From: Paralichthys olivaceus
Lineage: Eukaryota > Chordata > Actinopteri > Pleuronectiformes > Paralichthyidae
Reading direction: 5' to 3'
Assembly: GCF_024713975.1 (NCBI RefSeq)
Contig: NC_091104.1
Span: forward strand, 11,489,580 to 11,553,579
DNA: 64,000 nt
Below the pieces are notes generated by a model. That model had not been told where the DNA came from. It saw nothing but the letters and a program-made list of their open reading frames with translations, and made no database searches. This document shows positions 20,694 through 32,995 of this stretch, piece by piece. Position 1 is the stretch's first letter. Every line of letters begins with the position of its first letter. A program made the translations under genes and the position numbers.

Positions 20694-23600
20694 ATGAAGC
20701 GTAAGTCGAGAGTGGACGGCGGAGCGGGGACGAGACTTTTGACAGGAGGTCGCTGATGTTTCTCTCACCAGGGTCCAGTCACTTTGCTCGCTGGTTTTAG
20801 CTTCAAACGAGCCTCGTTGTGTCTCCGAGCAGATAATAAGTGTTTTTTAAATCTAAATATCTTTCATGATCTTGTTTTCTATCCATCGTCTCTCTGATTT
20901 AGGCCTTTTTTTGACGCATTTTATTGGTTGGTGTAATTGAAAATGGTGACCGTAATGATTTTTGACAGTTTAACCAGTTTAACCCAGACATCGGTTTATA
21001 AATAATATTTAACTTTACATTAATTCTACATTCATCAATTAATCGATCAGTCGAAACACAATGGATTGATCGATTCTAGAGCTGCAATGATTTGTGGGAT
21101 AAACAATGAGTCCATCGACAGAAAAATAATTGTAAACTTCAAGTAAATAAAAACTAAGTCAAATATTTTCTGATTCCAGCTTATAAAGTATGAGGACTTG
21201 CTGCTTTGAAACTGGAGAAGTTTCAAATATTTTACACAAAGGAATGAATTAAAAACTGAAAAACAAAACAGATTGAGTTATTTCTATATCTTGCAGTGTA
21301 AACAATTAATTGAGAAAGTTATAAGAAGACTAATGAATCCCAGAAAATCTTAAATACTTATCTGTAAAAATGATCATGCAGCTTTTATGTCCAGTGGAGT
21401 TTTGTATTATACATGCAGCACATGATTTCCCTCTAGATTATCCAGATTTATCTTTATTTGATATATTTAATTTCTACTGATCTTCATTAGCAATATGACA
21501 GAGATGTGTTTTTGACCAATGTTCCATTTGATCGGTCCATGTCTTTGTTTATGATCCTTCTGCAGGCTACAAAACAATCAAGAAAATCGGAGAGGGCACT
21601 TTTTCAGAGGTGTTAAAAACCCAGAGCCTGAAAGATGGGAAGTTCTACGCATGCAAAACCATGAAGCAGACGATTAACAGGTAAATATTCAGCCCCACAC
21701 TGATGTCCTGTACACAAGCATCAGCGGAGCAGTTTTCCTATGGACCCTTGAAACTTGAGTCAGCGGTTTCACACCAGCTTTGACTTAAGTGCCCTATTAG
21801 ATGTCAGCCAACTCTGCTTTTGACCTTGTAGTGATGAGGTAACAATGGATGTCAGTACTTGAAATGTGAGTTAGGTGCACACACTGTAGTGAAATAATGC
21901 TGCTGTCAAATGAAGCTGGGCTGAACACTTCAACAGCTTTAGACCACTTCCCTCAAACTAATCACACAAAATCCTAGATATAGAAAGCATATATTGTTAT
22001 ACTGTGTCGTGACATGTGTAAATCTGGTCTGCTCTCTGTTGTTAAGTCTGGAACAGGCTCACAACCTGCGGGAGGTCCAGGCGATGAAGAGACTGAGCCC
22101 GCATGCAAATATCATCCAGCTACATGAGCTGATTTTGTGAGTGCTGGAGTGTTTTTAATTGACTGTGCTGCTTCAAGCTAGTGTGGTGTCTTTACTCTAA
22201 TTCAATGTTTCAGCGACAAAGAAACTGGGACAGTGTCTTTGATTTGTGAGCTGATGGAGATGAACATCTATGAGTATATACTGGGTAAGTCTTGTGTCAA
22301 GTAGAGCTTGAAGATGTGATGATTTGAGAAGAATTATGGGCTGATACTGATTCTTTATTCTTTGCAGGGAGACACACTCCACTGCCGGACCACACAGTAA
22401 AGAATTACATGTACCAGTTGTGCAAGTCCCTTGAACACATGCACAGGTGATTATAAAGATATAACTTATTTTACTAGTAGACTCAGTAGAGTGCATACCT
22501 CGGCCCAGGCCCAGTAGTCATCAAGATCTATAAATGATTCTCTTTTTTACTGGGTTATTTGGGAAATTCAAATAAGTCGTTTTTGAGTAATAATGCAAAC
22601 AAACAAGCAAACCAACCAACAAAGAAAAAAATAGACAGGGTCGTATACATAACCTCTTTGGTGGAGGTAATTAATAAACATTAAAAAAAATTCTACATCA
22701 TATAATTTGACTTTCTTCCCTTTGTCTTTGTTACAGCTGTGGGATCTTTCACAGAGACGTGAAGCCAGAAAACATTTTCATCAAAGTGAGCTCCGTCATT
22801 ATCATACATTTGCTTTACAAACATCTAACTGTGAATTTTCTTAGCCACATTTCTGAAAATTCTTGTTTAACTTGCAGCAAAATGTCCTGAAGCTCGGGGA
22901 CTTTGGCTCCTGTCGGAGTGTGTACTCCAAGCCGCCGCACACAGAGTACATCTCCACGCGCTGGTACAGAGCTCCAGAGTGCCTCCTCACTGACGGATAC
23001 TACAGCCTGAAGATGGACATCTGGAGCGCTGGCTGTGTTTTCTTCGAGATCATGAGGTATCATTTGTAAAATTTAAACAGGCACCATAAAGACGTTATGC
23101 ATCAGTCATTTTAAAGTTGTTCTTTTTAATCTTGTCCACCACCACAAACAAATGTCAAACAAACACATGAGGCTCTCAGGTTGATGTACTGCATACCTGT
23201 GTTTTCAGCTTGAATCCACTCTTCCCTGGAGCAAATGAGTTGGACCAAGTCACCAAGATCCACGACGTGCTGGGAACGCCAGATCAAGCTCTTCTCCAAA
23301 AGTTCAAGCAGTAGGTTTTCCTTCAGATAATGTTGTTTGTTGAGTTTGTCTTGCGACTGCAGCAGGACACATAGAATCTGAACTTGAAAAAGAAGAATTC
23401 TCATGGTCTCTTCTTGTCTGGCAGATCAAAAGCGATGCACTTCAACTTCCCTCCCAAAAAAGGCACCGGTATCTCACGATTGATCCCCAACTGCCCAGCG
23501 CCGGCTCTGTCACTGCTCTATCAGATGCTCGCCTATGACCCCAATGAACGCATCTCTGCAGAAACAGCCCTGCGGCACACATATTTCAGAGAAATCAGGT

Positions 23601-24514
23601 AGTGTGATAGTTTGTGGTGTTCACACAGACAGAAAACACTACTTCAATTTTAAATCATTTATATTCAAGTAAATTTGACTTTGTTTGCTGTTTTCTTTTC
23701 TCCCAGGCTGGCAGAGAAGAACGCCGACTCTCTCCACAGAGTTTCTGCGGCTATCGATGGAGTAGAGAGTAGTGGGACACACAGCTCCATAGAGCACATA
23801 TGGCGCCCGACCAAATTTGGCAAACAGCTGAGGGGAAGACATGTACGACAAACACCGTTAATGAGTGTAAGTTCAAACTCTACTCACCAAATTTAGCCTT
23901 GTTAAACACATCTTCAGTGAAACGTACAAGAGCCATGAGTCCAGATCAGTGAGAATTCAGTTTCTTCCATGCACTGTTTTCTCTCTCCCATAGAACAACA
24001 TGAAACATGTAGCAGAGCCCCTCATCAAACGCAACATCCCTCATTACACCACAGAGTTGCCCAAGCTCAACGTGGTCGTCCCGCGGCCACAGATCCCCTT
24101 CCCCGTCTCCACCATGCCTGCGTTCACCGTCACTCACCGAGGCACACTGCCAGCCCTCACCTCTAAGAAGTGCCAGTCACAGTTGGCCAAGGTAAACGCA
24201 GGAGCACAACACAGACATCAGGCTTTTTCATTTATGAATCATTCACATCAGAGCAAGGGCACCGAAGAAATTCAAATACAGCTGACAGGTTCGTTTTTAC
24301 ATATCAGAAGATAAATCCCGATGTTGTATAAAGGAAAAGGGAAGGATGCATGGTTAATATAGACAAACAAGCGCCTTGTAATGTTTTCGAAGACGGCCTT
24401 GAGTTTGCATTCATCCTGCGTTTTCTCTCTCTGCAGCCCCGGGATGAGTCACACCACGCAGCTTTGAAGACCCACTACATGCCACCTCTGGACAGGAAAC
24501 ACAGAGGCTACTGA
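20694..24514 (+). CDS. mok: MOK serine/threonine protein kinase (MAPK/MAK/MRK overlapping kinase)
   Basis: Cilium-associated MAPK-like kinase (RAGE-1). Twelve exons: 20694-20700, 21566-21680, 22047-22136, 22214-22284, 22368-22446, 22737-22785, 22878-23056, 23209-23310, 23425-23598, 23707-23866, 23994-24191, 24437-24514. They join in frame to 433 residues (human 419). Exon 1 codes only ATG AAG plus one base. Kinase features in order: glycine loop IGEGTFSEV, Lys of YACKTMK, catalytic loop HRDVKPEN, metal-binding DFGSCRS, a TEY activation motif as in MAPKs ([14 protein letters not shown]), and [11 protein letters not shown]. The kinase domain ends near 23598. The C-terminal ~145 residues are variable and probably disordered; [10 protein letters not shown] corresponds to the human YVMELPKLKL block. 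Head to head with NEMF, tail to tail with WDR20. Confidence 0.97.
22497..22672 (+). mobile_element. teleost interspersed repeat fragment in a MOK intron
   Basis: Contains 'ggcccaggcccagtagtc', 'aagatctataaatgatt', an (AAAC/AACC)n stretch at 22597-22630 and the end 'aacctctttggtggaggtaa'. The latter resembles the conserved 'acctcc.tggcggaggta' end of repeats frequent in fish introns. Decayed fragment; family not verified. Confidence 0.55.
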
Positions 24515-25839
24515 GCCAAAACACGTCAGCTTCAGATTTAAACTCTGAGCCTCTTACTGTACTGAGAAAACAGAGGACGGGCCTGATGTTGAGATGTGTG
24601 AAGCGACGCAAAGATGTGTGAGAAGGATATGCAATGAAGAAGAATGCAGAGTCTTTCAACTTACCAATAACAACTGCGACACCCAACAGTTCAGTGTGAT
24701 CTCTACACAGACAGTAATAGATTCTGTCATATTATGTTGGACTGAGGACGGGTTCGTTTAGTTTGACTTAGTCAGGTGATACATTTTTACGACAGTGGAG
24801 ACTTCAGTCTGAGCCTGTTACACAAGCTGAGCAATAAGATATTTGATAACAAGTCAAGGAACTTAAATGGTGCAACATGATCAACTTCAAAAATAATAGT
24901 AGTTTTAAAAAGGTGTCCCGCCGTTTGGATCTGCTCCAGTTGTTATTTCATAACTTTTAAACACAAACTATTAGATAAGCATATTATGTCCAAAGTAAGT
25001 CACTTAAATGTAAAGTCTCTACAATCTGTAGAAGTATTTCTCACCTTCTGCTGTGACAAACCTAAAATACTCTCAGACTTTGAAGGAAGCATAAAAAAAT
25101 TAAATTACACACAGCAGCTTTAATCAATAAGCTGTGAGTCAAAGTTGTCAAGCAATGAAACATGAGGAAGTCCAGGGGCAGGGATGAAAACGTGTCACAG
25201 GTAAAATATAAGGTCATATATATTGGAAGAGAGTCCTTCCAGTAACAATGAATCAGTTCCTCCAGAGAAACTGATTAAAGCGGCAGAAGTCTTCCTGTGC
25301 AAAAGTAAACAGCAAAAACATTCACAGTAAGTGCTTCACAATGATTCTACACTATCAGAAGTAATTTAAGGCACATTTTGTCACCCAGCTGTAAATAAAA
25401 TAAAAAAAACAATGCAAACCACAAAAAAAAACACAATTGGAAGTTAATAACTAAATAATTACTTTTTAGATCAGGACATGAAAACTGTATTTGTTACAGG
25501 CTTTTAGAAAGAAACATAACATTGCAGGTTGTGATTTAAAAAAAAGCCCAAATCAGATTTTTTTTTTTGCTATGTTCAGAATGTAGCTTCACTAATCCCC
25601 TCGTACCCCCTCACTTACAACAATGTGGCTTTAAAAAGCTGTGAGCTCATAAATAATGAACCGTGACAAAATCTGCACTTTATTGTGATGGATTATCACA
25701 GTAAAAAGAAGAAGGAATCAAGTATTGTTTGTATGTTGTTATTAACCTAAAATAATTAATAATTTAATCTCTGACGTGTCTGAAACAACTCGACACACAC
25801 GTGCTGAAATTAATGAAGTGTGATTATTTTGTAATGTTT

Positions 25840-25845
25840 AATAAA
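25840..25845 (+). terminator. poly(A) signal AATAAA, probable MOK 3' end
   Basis: Canonical signal (TTTAATAAAGAGG) about 1.3 kb after the MOK stop. It is the clearest AATAAA before the WDR20 convergent region. Confidence 0.5.
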
Positions 25846-26790
25846 GAGGGAAATGTAAAATGAATTCCTGAATGTCTTTAATGTTTGAACTCTTCACTGC
25901 GTCTACGATGACTGGTTAAAGCACACAAATACAGTAATGTTGTTACTCCTCCATTCACGTGGCTAAAATCCTTCTGAGACATGTCGGAGGATATCGAGCT
26001 CCATGTTTTCTTCTAAAAATATTTTTTTGACTGAGTCTTTTGAGATTCTACCATTTTCTGTGAAGCTTCCTGAGTCTTCCGTACTTGACAGCTCATTCTT
26101 CATGACCTCGTAAGCTGTTTTCACGCCAGAGGCATTACAGCTTTGTTGTGTCAACACAGTAAATGTGGGTGGAAAAAAAAAAGAACAGTAAACCGTGTAT
26201 TCAAGATTATTTTAATATTATTATGTATACTTTAGGCTTTAGAAATATAACTATCAATGACAAAACTTCCACTGCCGTAATGGTAGTTTGCTTAGGCCCC
26301 CATCAGATCAATTTATTACAATATACACATTATGATACAGAGCAGATTTGAATCTGAAATAATATTAAAATAAATGCTAAATAGATAAAGGTTTTAATAT
26401 GTTTTTTTTTTTTTTAAATCATTTTCTTCACCTACTGTATTAGCCATCAGTGAGTTCTGAGCACACCCAAAAATGTAAAGCCATTTTCTCTTCTAATAAA
26501 CTAATTTAAGTGCAAACAATTTTTTTTCTTTAAAAAGACTATGATTGCAGCATCAAGCTTTATAGATTCAGATTTCAAGACTGAGGATGTTAAAGCCGAG
26601 TGTGACAAGGCGATCCTCAACCCTCTCTCTCTTTTTTTGTTCCATTAGAGAAGTTATAAAAACAAACAATGAAATAACTAACAAAATCAGTGCAAAGTCA
26701 TCGATGGGGAGATTCTACTCGAGAGAAGACAGAAGTGGAGAGTGAATGTGGATGGATGCAAAATTTTCAGATGCTCACGCACTTGGTCAT

Positions 26791-26903
26791 AAAAGGATAG
26801 TTCACTCAAAGCCCATCGGAGTCGGTAACCTCCCCTGAGCCACGACCGGGCTACGTCACAAGGTTAACACCGATCATGAAAATGAAATGAACTATCCCTT
26901 TAA
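26791..26903. mobile_element. MITE-like element with terminal inverted repeats
   Basis: The left end AAAAGGATAGTTCA (26791-26804) is the reverse complement, with one missing base, of the right end TGAACTATCCCTTTAA (26888-26903). The 113-bp size and the 'aaagggatagttca' ends fit a family of short non-autonomous elements common in fish. It is in the WDR20 3' UTR/intergenic region and has no coding capacity. Confidence 0.7.
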
Positions 26904-27266
26904 TCTCAAGCCACAGTTTGTCTGGTTTGCATCTAGCAAAAGCCAAGCCTGAATTCCAGAGGGGACAACAGTCCGATGAGATGTGACGTGAAAGAAATAC
27001 ATTTTTTTTAAAAGAATCTAAAATGTGTTAAAACTCCAGGAAAAAAAGTACATAGTGAGTAGTCCACAAATGCAGCACTTTTTCTTACTTCAATCCTCTA
27101 GGTCAAGTGAGCGATTAACAAAAAACAAACAAACAGAAAAGCCATAAACAAAAAAATCGGGAGGTAGGAGGGGTGTAAAAGAAAAGGAAAACTTGCAATG
27201 CTTGCAGGGTGAAGAGCAGCATCAGACTCTGGGTTGCAGGGTTCTTTAGCAGCAGAAATATTGTGG

Positions 27267-30200
27267 CTATACTACTGTTCCACTGGGAGAGCTGGCTTGG
27301 TTTTGGGATGACAATAAACCCTGGAAAAAGGAAAACAAGGAGATTTGCATTGGGAAAGTTCACATACTGTAGCAAAAAAACTAAAAGGAAATAAAAGAAA
27401 AAAACCAAGCAACAAATAGCTCTTTAAAAAAAGGAAATCAGCCTCTAGCCTCCCCATCACAGTCCCCTGCGCTTGATTAAAAGGCTGTGCACAGCAGTCA
27501 AAGTGGATGCAGAGTGTACGCTGGAGGACTAACGCTGTTTCTGAGAGGTTTGCTTGATCAAGGCACTTCTCTTGGACTCGTGATTGGACCATTGACTTGT
27601 TTTTTAACGTCCTAGTCTGAGGATATTTTCAAGCACATATGGACTAAAGTCAGCTATTACAGTTTTATCGCTTTCCTCCTCTTCAGCACCAAATCCCTAT
27701 ATAACACATCAAATATAAAATAAAGTTTGTTTGAATCTCTTTCCGATTGTTCAATACTCATCACACTCATTTTTCTGCCAGGACTGACCTCAAACACTGC
27801 CTCTTCCACTTCCCCTGTTTGTGTTTCGTATTCACTGATCAGCAACAGCATCACAACTGGTTTTAATGTTGTGGTTTATCTTTGTGGAAAATAACTTAAA
27901 CTACAAAAAAAAGTTTAAATCCCATTACTGATGATTTTTTTTTTTAAACAAGTCCAATATTCAGAGGAAACTTTAAATATATGAAGAATTCTAAACATAG
28001 TTTGTTTTTTTGTTTTACCAGCAGCTCTTCTGGTTCAGGAAGCCGGGGATCATGGGTATACCCCCCCTTCAGTTGTGTTTCAGTGGGTCTACATCATCAT
28101 CACATTGATAGACTTTGTTTTGTTCTCTCTACATAAAAAAACACTTCATTGCTCAGACATGGAGCCCAACATCATGGTCACTGTGTGGCTGCAGACGGCT
28201 GTTGCTTTAAAACCAGTTTCAATGTTGTGGCTGAACATTTTTTACCCCAAACTGAGTGTGAGGTTATTTTTCACTGTATTTGCTCCATTTTTTTCCCAAG
28301 ACGACATTAAAAACAATACTTTAGTCCAAAAGTCCCACAAGTGAGTGTGATCCTGATCCATAGACATCAGCCTGAAAAAGACTGGGCCGCACACTGTTTA
28401 TCATGGTGTTGTTCTTAATTTCACTTCGGACACATTTGCTGAATGCTCCGAGCGTCTGTTTACGTCCGACTGGTTAAAAGTAACCCCCTCACTGGACTAA
28501 TCAACCTTCACACTGCTGGTTGGGTTCAAAATGTTGACTACTGTGTGTCTGGTTCTGTCAAAAGCTCTTAAAACACAGACAAAAGCAAACACTATTCAGG
28601 GATGTATACACATTAAGGTGTAAGCATGCGAGTGACTGCAGAGATTCTGAGGGCAAAGTAGTAATTTGCATAAAAGCTGAAACATGAGAGTGGAGGCAGA
28701 TGACTTCTCGGCTGTGCTGCTATGCATCGTGGAATGATTATGATGAACCAATGAACACGCTTCTTATGGATTTACATATTTCTCCTCTCAGCTCTACACA
28801 GGAAGTCTTTCTTATCAGAATGTATTAAATAACCAGACTTTAAATTTGTCGTAGCGTTGGTTATATCTTAAAGTTAGAAATAACAGGCCTTTAACTGGAA
28901 AGCAGCTGAACACTAAAGTGTGATATGTTATTCGCCTGCCTGCAGAGACTCACATTCTGACTATAAAAGCTAAAAATGCTCTTCCAAATGTTTATTTTAA
29001 GCTTTGAGAAGACGTCTTGACTTTTAGTTACAGCCCATCAATTGGTTTTTGGACGGCTAAAGATTGACAAACAACATCACTTCTAATTCTTCCACATTTT
29101 CCTACATTAAAAAGAACTTACCACTTTGCCTGGCCTCGCCCATGTGCAAATAAATCCCTCCTGACAAGCAGTCACTAAACAGTCCTCTAAAAATATGAGT
29201 ACAGTCAGTCTCTCGTGTGCTATCTTTTTACAGATGAGGGGCTCGAGGAGGGGCACGTCCTCCATGCGCGGGCACAGCAGAGTGCCCAGAGTCTTAGCAG
29301 GGTCCGTTTTGGTTTTTGTCAGCAGGTTGAGCTTGTCGCTGCTCTTACTGCTGATGTGACCCATGCTGTGGTTGCGTTTGTGGTCCTTCTCTTGGTGTCG
29401 CTCCTTCCTATCGTGGAGTGACAGTGTGGCAAACTTGCTCACACCCGTGGCGATCGCACTGTCCATAATTCCGCTGCCGATTCCACCACCGCTGCCGGCC
29501 TTGTTGGTATTGTTTGTCGTCGTCGTTGTCGTGGTGGCGGCCGAATGGGGTAGGCTATTGGAGCGTGGTAATGCAGTTGAGAGAGAGTTAATGCCAGGAG
29601 TATTGGCACCACTGTTGTTTCCATTAGTAGTGTTACTAGAGGTGTTAGTGATTATTGTCGCGCCCGCAGGAGGAGGGCTGGTTGCATTCATCACGTTAGT
29701 ATGTGTCCGTGTCCGTGAGAGCGGAAGATGCGGGAAAAGGATATCCTCAGTGAGGTCCCATAGGCACAGCTGAGTGTCCTGGCCCACTGAGCCAAACCGG
29801 TATGTCACACTAACAGGCCGGCTGTCCGTGGAGTTGCGCTTGGAGAGACGAGACTGCGTGCTGTTGGCCCGGTCTCGTCCAAAATGGATCATCTGATCCT
29901 GGAAGTCCTCATCACTGCCACTGAACTCCATTGGGTCACTCTCTTCCACGCTGGTGGTGTAATGATCAAACGCCACCACACTCACCCACGACTTGTGCCC
30001 ATGACCTCGGGCGATGACTCTACAGTCCAAGAACGACCACACAGTCACTAGATCGTCCTCCCCACCTGCAACTATGTACTTTCCATCAGGGCTCCAGCAC
30101 ACACACAACAAGCCACCGAAGTAGCTCTTCATGGTGCCGTGAAGCTCAACAGCGTCAAAGTTGAAAACCCGTAGGAAGCCGTCTTGGCTTACACAGGCCA

Positions 30201-32995
30201 GGAACTTCCCGTCTGGAGAGAAGGCAAACTCATTCAGAGCTCCCTCGCCCACTGTCCATTTGAGGAGAGGGTTCCGCGTGGATTTACTCTTACACGTGTG
30301 TACAGAGTAGTTCTCCCCCTGTTTGAGCAGCTGGTAGTGCGGTGCTGTGGTGCCACAGGTATGCTCCACGTTGTACAGGTACATATTTCCACTGGCGTGA
30401 GACACGAGGAACAGGCTCTCGGAGCCCGGCACCCATTTCACACATGTGACTCTGGACTTGTCTATTAGTCTCTGGCAGGAGAGAGGGAAGGTGGAAGTGT
30501 CAGGGGCAGAAAGGAGGGAGAGAACAGAGGGAGAGAACAGAGGGAGAGGGAATGACAATGTCAGTAAAGTGCTGCTCAGGTAAAACACAGTAGTAGCTTT
30601 AGAAAATTCTCTGAAAACATGGAACCTTTTGTCAACATAAGAACAAGAACAAATAGAAATTACCTTTGAGTTCAAGAGGAAGTAAAACAACAATCAATTA
30701 GTTGGGAAATTAAACGTCTCTATTGATGAGCACCTTGTAATAAACACTGTACACAAAACTCCACCGTCCGTCCTTCAGACACCCACCTCCTCGTTGAAGA
30801 GCTTGCTCGTCTCCTTCTTGATGGGGTCAATGAGCTGTACCTGTCCCGCTGAGAAACCCACCAGGAGGGACACGCTCTCTGCCGTCGCCGTGAGGTGGTT
30901 GAAGTCATGGCAGGTGGGCTGCGTTCCCTTGTAGATGCGCTTGTCGATGGGCTTGCTCAGGTCAGCAGCCTGACAAGAAATAGGCGTGAAAACACACACG
31001 GGTTGAGTGTTTCAATCCTTGAAAACTAAAAACAAGTATGTGCACTTTGTTGCATGACGAAGGCTTTCACATGACTGTGCAATCATGTGTTTTTCCTGTG
31101 CTTATCTTAAAACATCATAACACTGAATTTATAGCAGCTGAGCTATCGTTATTTACTTAAACTGAGTGGTAAGAAGTGTGAGAAATAACTCAGAGTAAAA
31201 GACTTAGCAACAGATCAAAGTGCACAGATATATTTTTTCCTCTGTTGATGGTTATGTGCCCACCATCTTGTTACGGTGCAGAATTAGTTTTTAACATCAG
31301 GAAACAGGATTTTACAGCTGTGAACTAGACAACCTGAATATAAACCACAGAGAATCAGTAGTTCCCCCTGTTAATGAGTTACAGCTCAGACTGCTGGTAG
31401 AACGGAAAATTCTATGAGTGGAAGAAGATGATTCAGTGGTTGCTCCTCTGCTGGTAGATGTGACTCTGAGTTGTTTATGTCTCACCTCGGAGACACAAAA
31501 TGTCAAAGCCTTTCCAAAAGGTTCAAATAAAACTGCTCTTGCACCTTTTTATAGCCAGGATGGTATCGATATTATCTCCTGAAGTCATAAATAACAAGCC
31601 TGTGATGACGATGGTGAAGACTCTTTTTCAGTAAGAAAGTTGTGGACGTACACAAAAAAGAAATAGCAGCAACATCACAAGCTGTATGAGTCAGCCCTAC
31701 TATTCTTTAAGCTTTAAACCTGCAGCTATCTCCGGCAAAACACACGTCAGAGAAACGAAACAGCCAATCCACCCAAGGAATCAATAAAATGATGGATTGA
31801 GAATAAAATGTATAACCTTCCATTTTCTGTCAAGCTGCTGATCGACATGTCTGAGGTTATTTCCACGCTCTGCTTTGTGGCAGTTCAGGATTTGAATCCA
31901 GCTGTTGATGTGATCTCACACATGACAGCCACATGTTTCTGTGTCAGCTGCTTCCAGTTTGTGGCTCAAACCAGTGGAGGCAGTGACAGAAGCCACGATT
32001 TTAATCCAAGTTAACATGTGTCAGAGGCAGTTTTCTATCAGGACACTCCAACAAGGCACCTGGACACTGGAGGCAACTCATCATAACAAGTTCTCATGTG
32101 ATTCCTCCACCTTCTGTTTAACTAGGAAACCATCAGACTGTCATGAGTCACGAGTTAGTGGATGACGTGTTGGTGACACAACAGCCACGCAGAGATGACA
32201 CTGAAAATGGTGGAGTTACACCTCGTTCCCAACAAGCAGAGCAAGTTAGCTCAGGTCGATCAGACACGCTAGGAGCTAACTGTCGTTAAATGAAGGTGGT
32301 GACGTTAGCAGTTAGCCTGTTAGCCCAACGACTGTCCGAGCACCACTGGATCTCCATAACCGTGATGTGTCCACACCTGTCAGTCAAAGGGCGTCGACAG
32401 GTGTCAGATTCCACCATCACAGCAGCACCCACAGCCCCGACAGCTTCAGTTCAATCAAAATGTCAACTGCACCCGGAAGAGCCTCACGACCCAGCCGAAC
32501 TCAAACACTGTTGACGGGGGCGAGGGAGCGGACTTTAGCCGCTGGCCTCGGAGTAGCCGCTGGCTTGCTAGCGTTAGCAAGTAGCGCTGGTTAGCTTACA
32601 CCCTAGCTTCGAGCTAACAAGCTAATTTGAAAGTCAAGCACCGGCCAGAGTCGCTCAACGCGGCCGACTGTACCCCGGACACCCGGACTAGCAGCCGGTG
32701 TGCCCCGACATGTATCACGGATCCCCCGCTGACATTAGCACGCTACCTTCCGGACGCCTTTGTAGATGTAGAAGTAGAGCTCTCGGCCCACATTGAAGCA
32801 GATCCGGTCGCCGTTGCCCGACTGGTCGTTGACGTTGACGAAGGAGACCTTGACGGGGTTGGAGCCCTGCGAGTTGAAAGGCACCCGGTTCGGGCGGCTG
32901 TATTCGGAGTGCGTGAGGAGCTTGTAGACGCCTTCCCGGGTGGTGAACTGAGTTTTGATCTCGTTCATCTCCTTCCCTCCTCCCTCCGCCGCCAT
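27267..32995 (-). CDS. wdr20: WD repeat-containing protein 20
   Basis: WD40 cofactor that, with WDR48/UAF1, activates the deubiquitinases USP12 and USP46. Exons on the - strand: 32747-32995, 30787-30969, 29122-30471, 27267-27320. All are phase 0 and total 611 residues. Start chosen at 32995 (MAAEGGGKEMNEIKT) because human begins MATEGGGKEMNEIKT; an ATG five codons upstream is also in frame. Strong matches include NHLTATAESVSLLVGFSAG, WSPDGKYIVAGGEDDLVTVW and DRKERHQEKDHKRNHS. The loop before PRSNSLPHSA is expanded by Thr/Asn-rich sequence. The small last exon reads GLLSSQNQASSPSGTVV. If the intron after 29122 is not removed, the protein instead ends VVSSF at 29107 (598 residues), resembling the human KVVSFNP end. 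Divergent from the orphan gene, convergent with MOK. Confidence 0.95.
27321..29106 (-). other. wdr20: last intron / alternative 3' UTR of WDR20
   Basis: No gene seen. On the - strand it starts as a normal donor (GTAAGT) at 29121 and ends in a pyrimidine-rich acceptor before 27320. TTTATT at 28991-28996 (AATAAA on the gene strand) lies ~110 nt after the alternative stop at 29107 and could end a short transcript. Confidence 0.6.
30516..30555. repeat. wdr20: short tandem repeat, AGGGAGAGAACAG unit
   Basis: About 2.5 purine-rich copies in the WDR20 intron. On the gene strand they form the pyrimidine tract (CTCTGTTCTCTCCC)n just upstream of the acceptor of the large WD40 exon. Confidence 0.7.
30970..32746 (-). 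other. wdr20: first intron of WDR20
   Basis: 1.8-kb intron with no recognisable gene or RNA. Open frames in it are short and have no family resemblance. The 5' end of the intron (32200-32746) is GC/CpG-rich with several GTTAGC motifs, continuing the promoter island. Confidence 0.7.

Larger units (their letters stand above)
24515..27266. other. convergent MOK / WDR20 3' region
   Basis: No gene supported. MOK 3' UTR probably runs to the AATAAA at 25840-25845 (+). TTTATT at 26311-26316 (AATAAA on the - strand) is a plausible end for the long WDR20 transcript, giving it a ~950-nt 3' UTR. The rest is AT-rich; a MITE-like element lies at 26791-26903. Confidence 0.5.

Noticed and set aside
29720-29740. 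GGATATCC-like match to a U12 5' splice site on the - strand
   Set aside because: It lies inside the WDR20 WD40 coding exon, where the protein matches the family without interruption.
31808-32514. Several overlapping + strand open frames
   Set aside because: They fall in WDR20 intron 1, have no family resemblance, no consistent splice structure and are of chance length.
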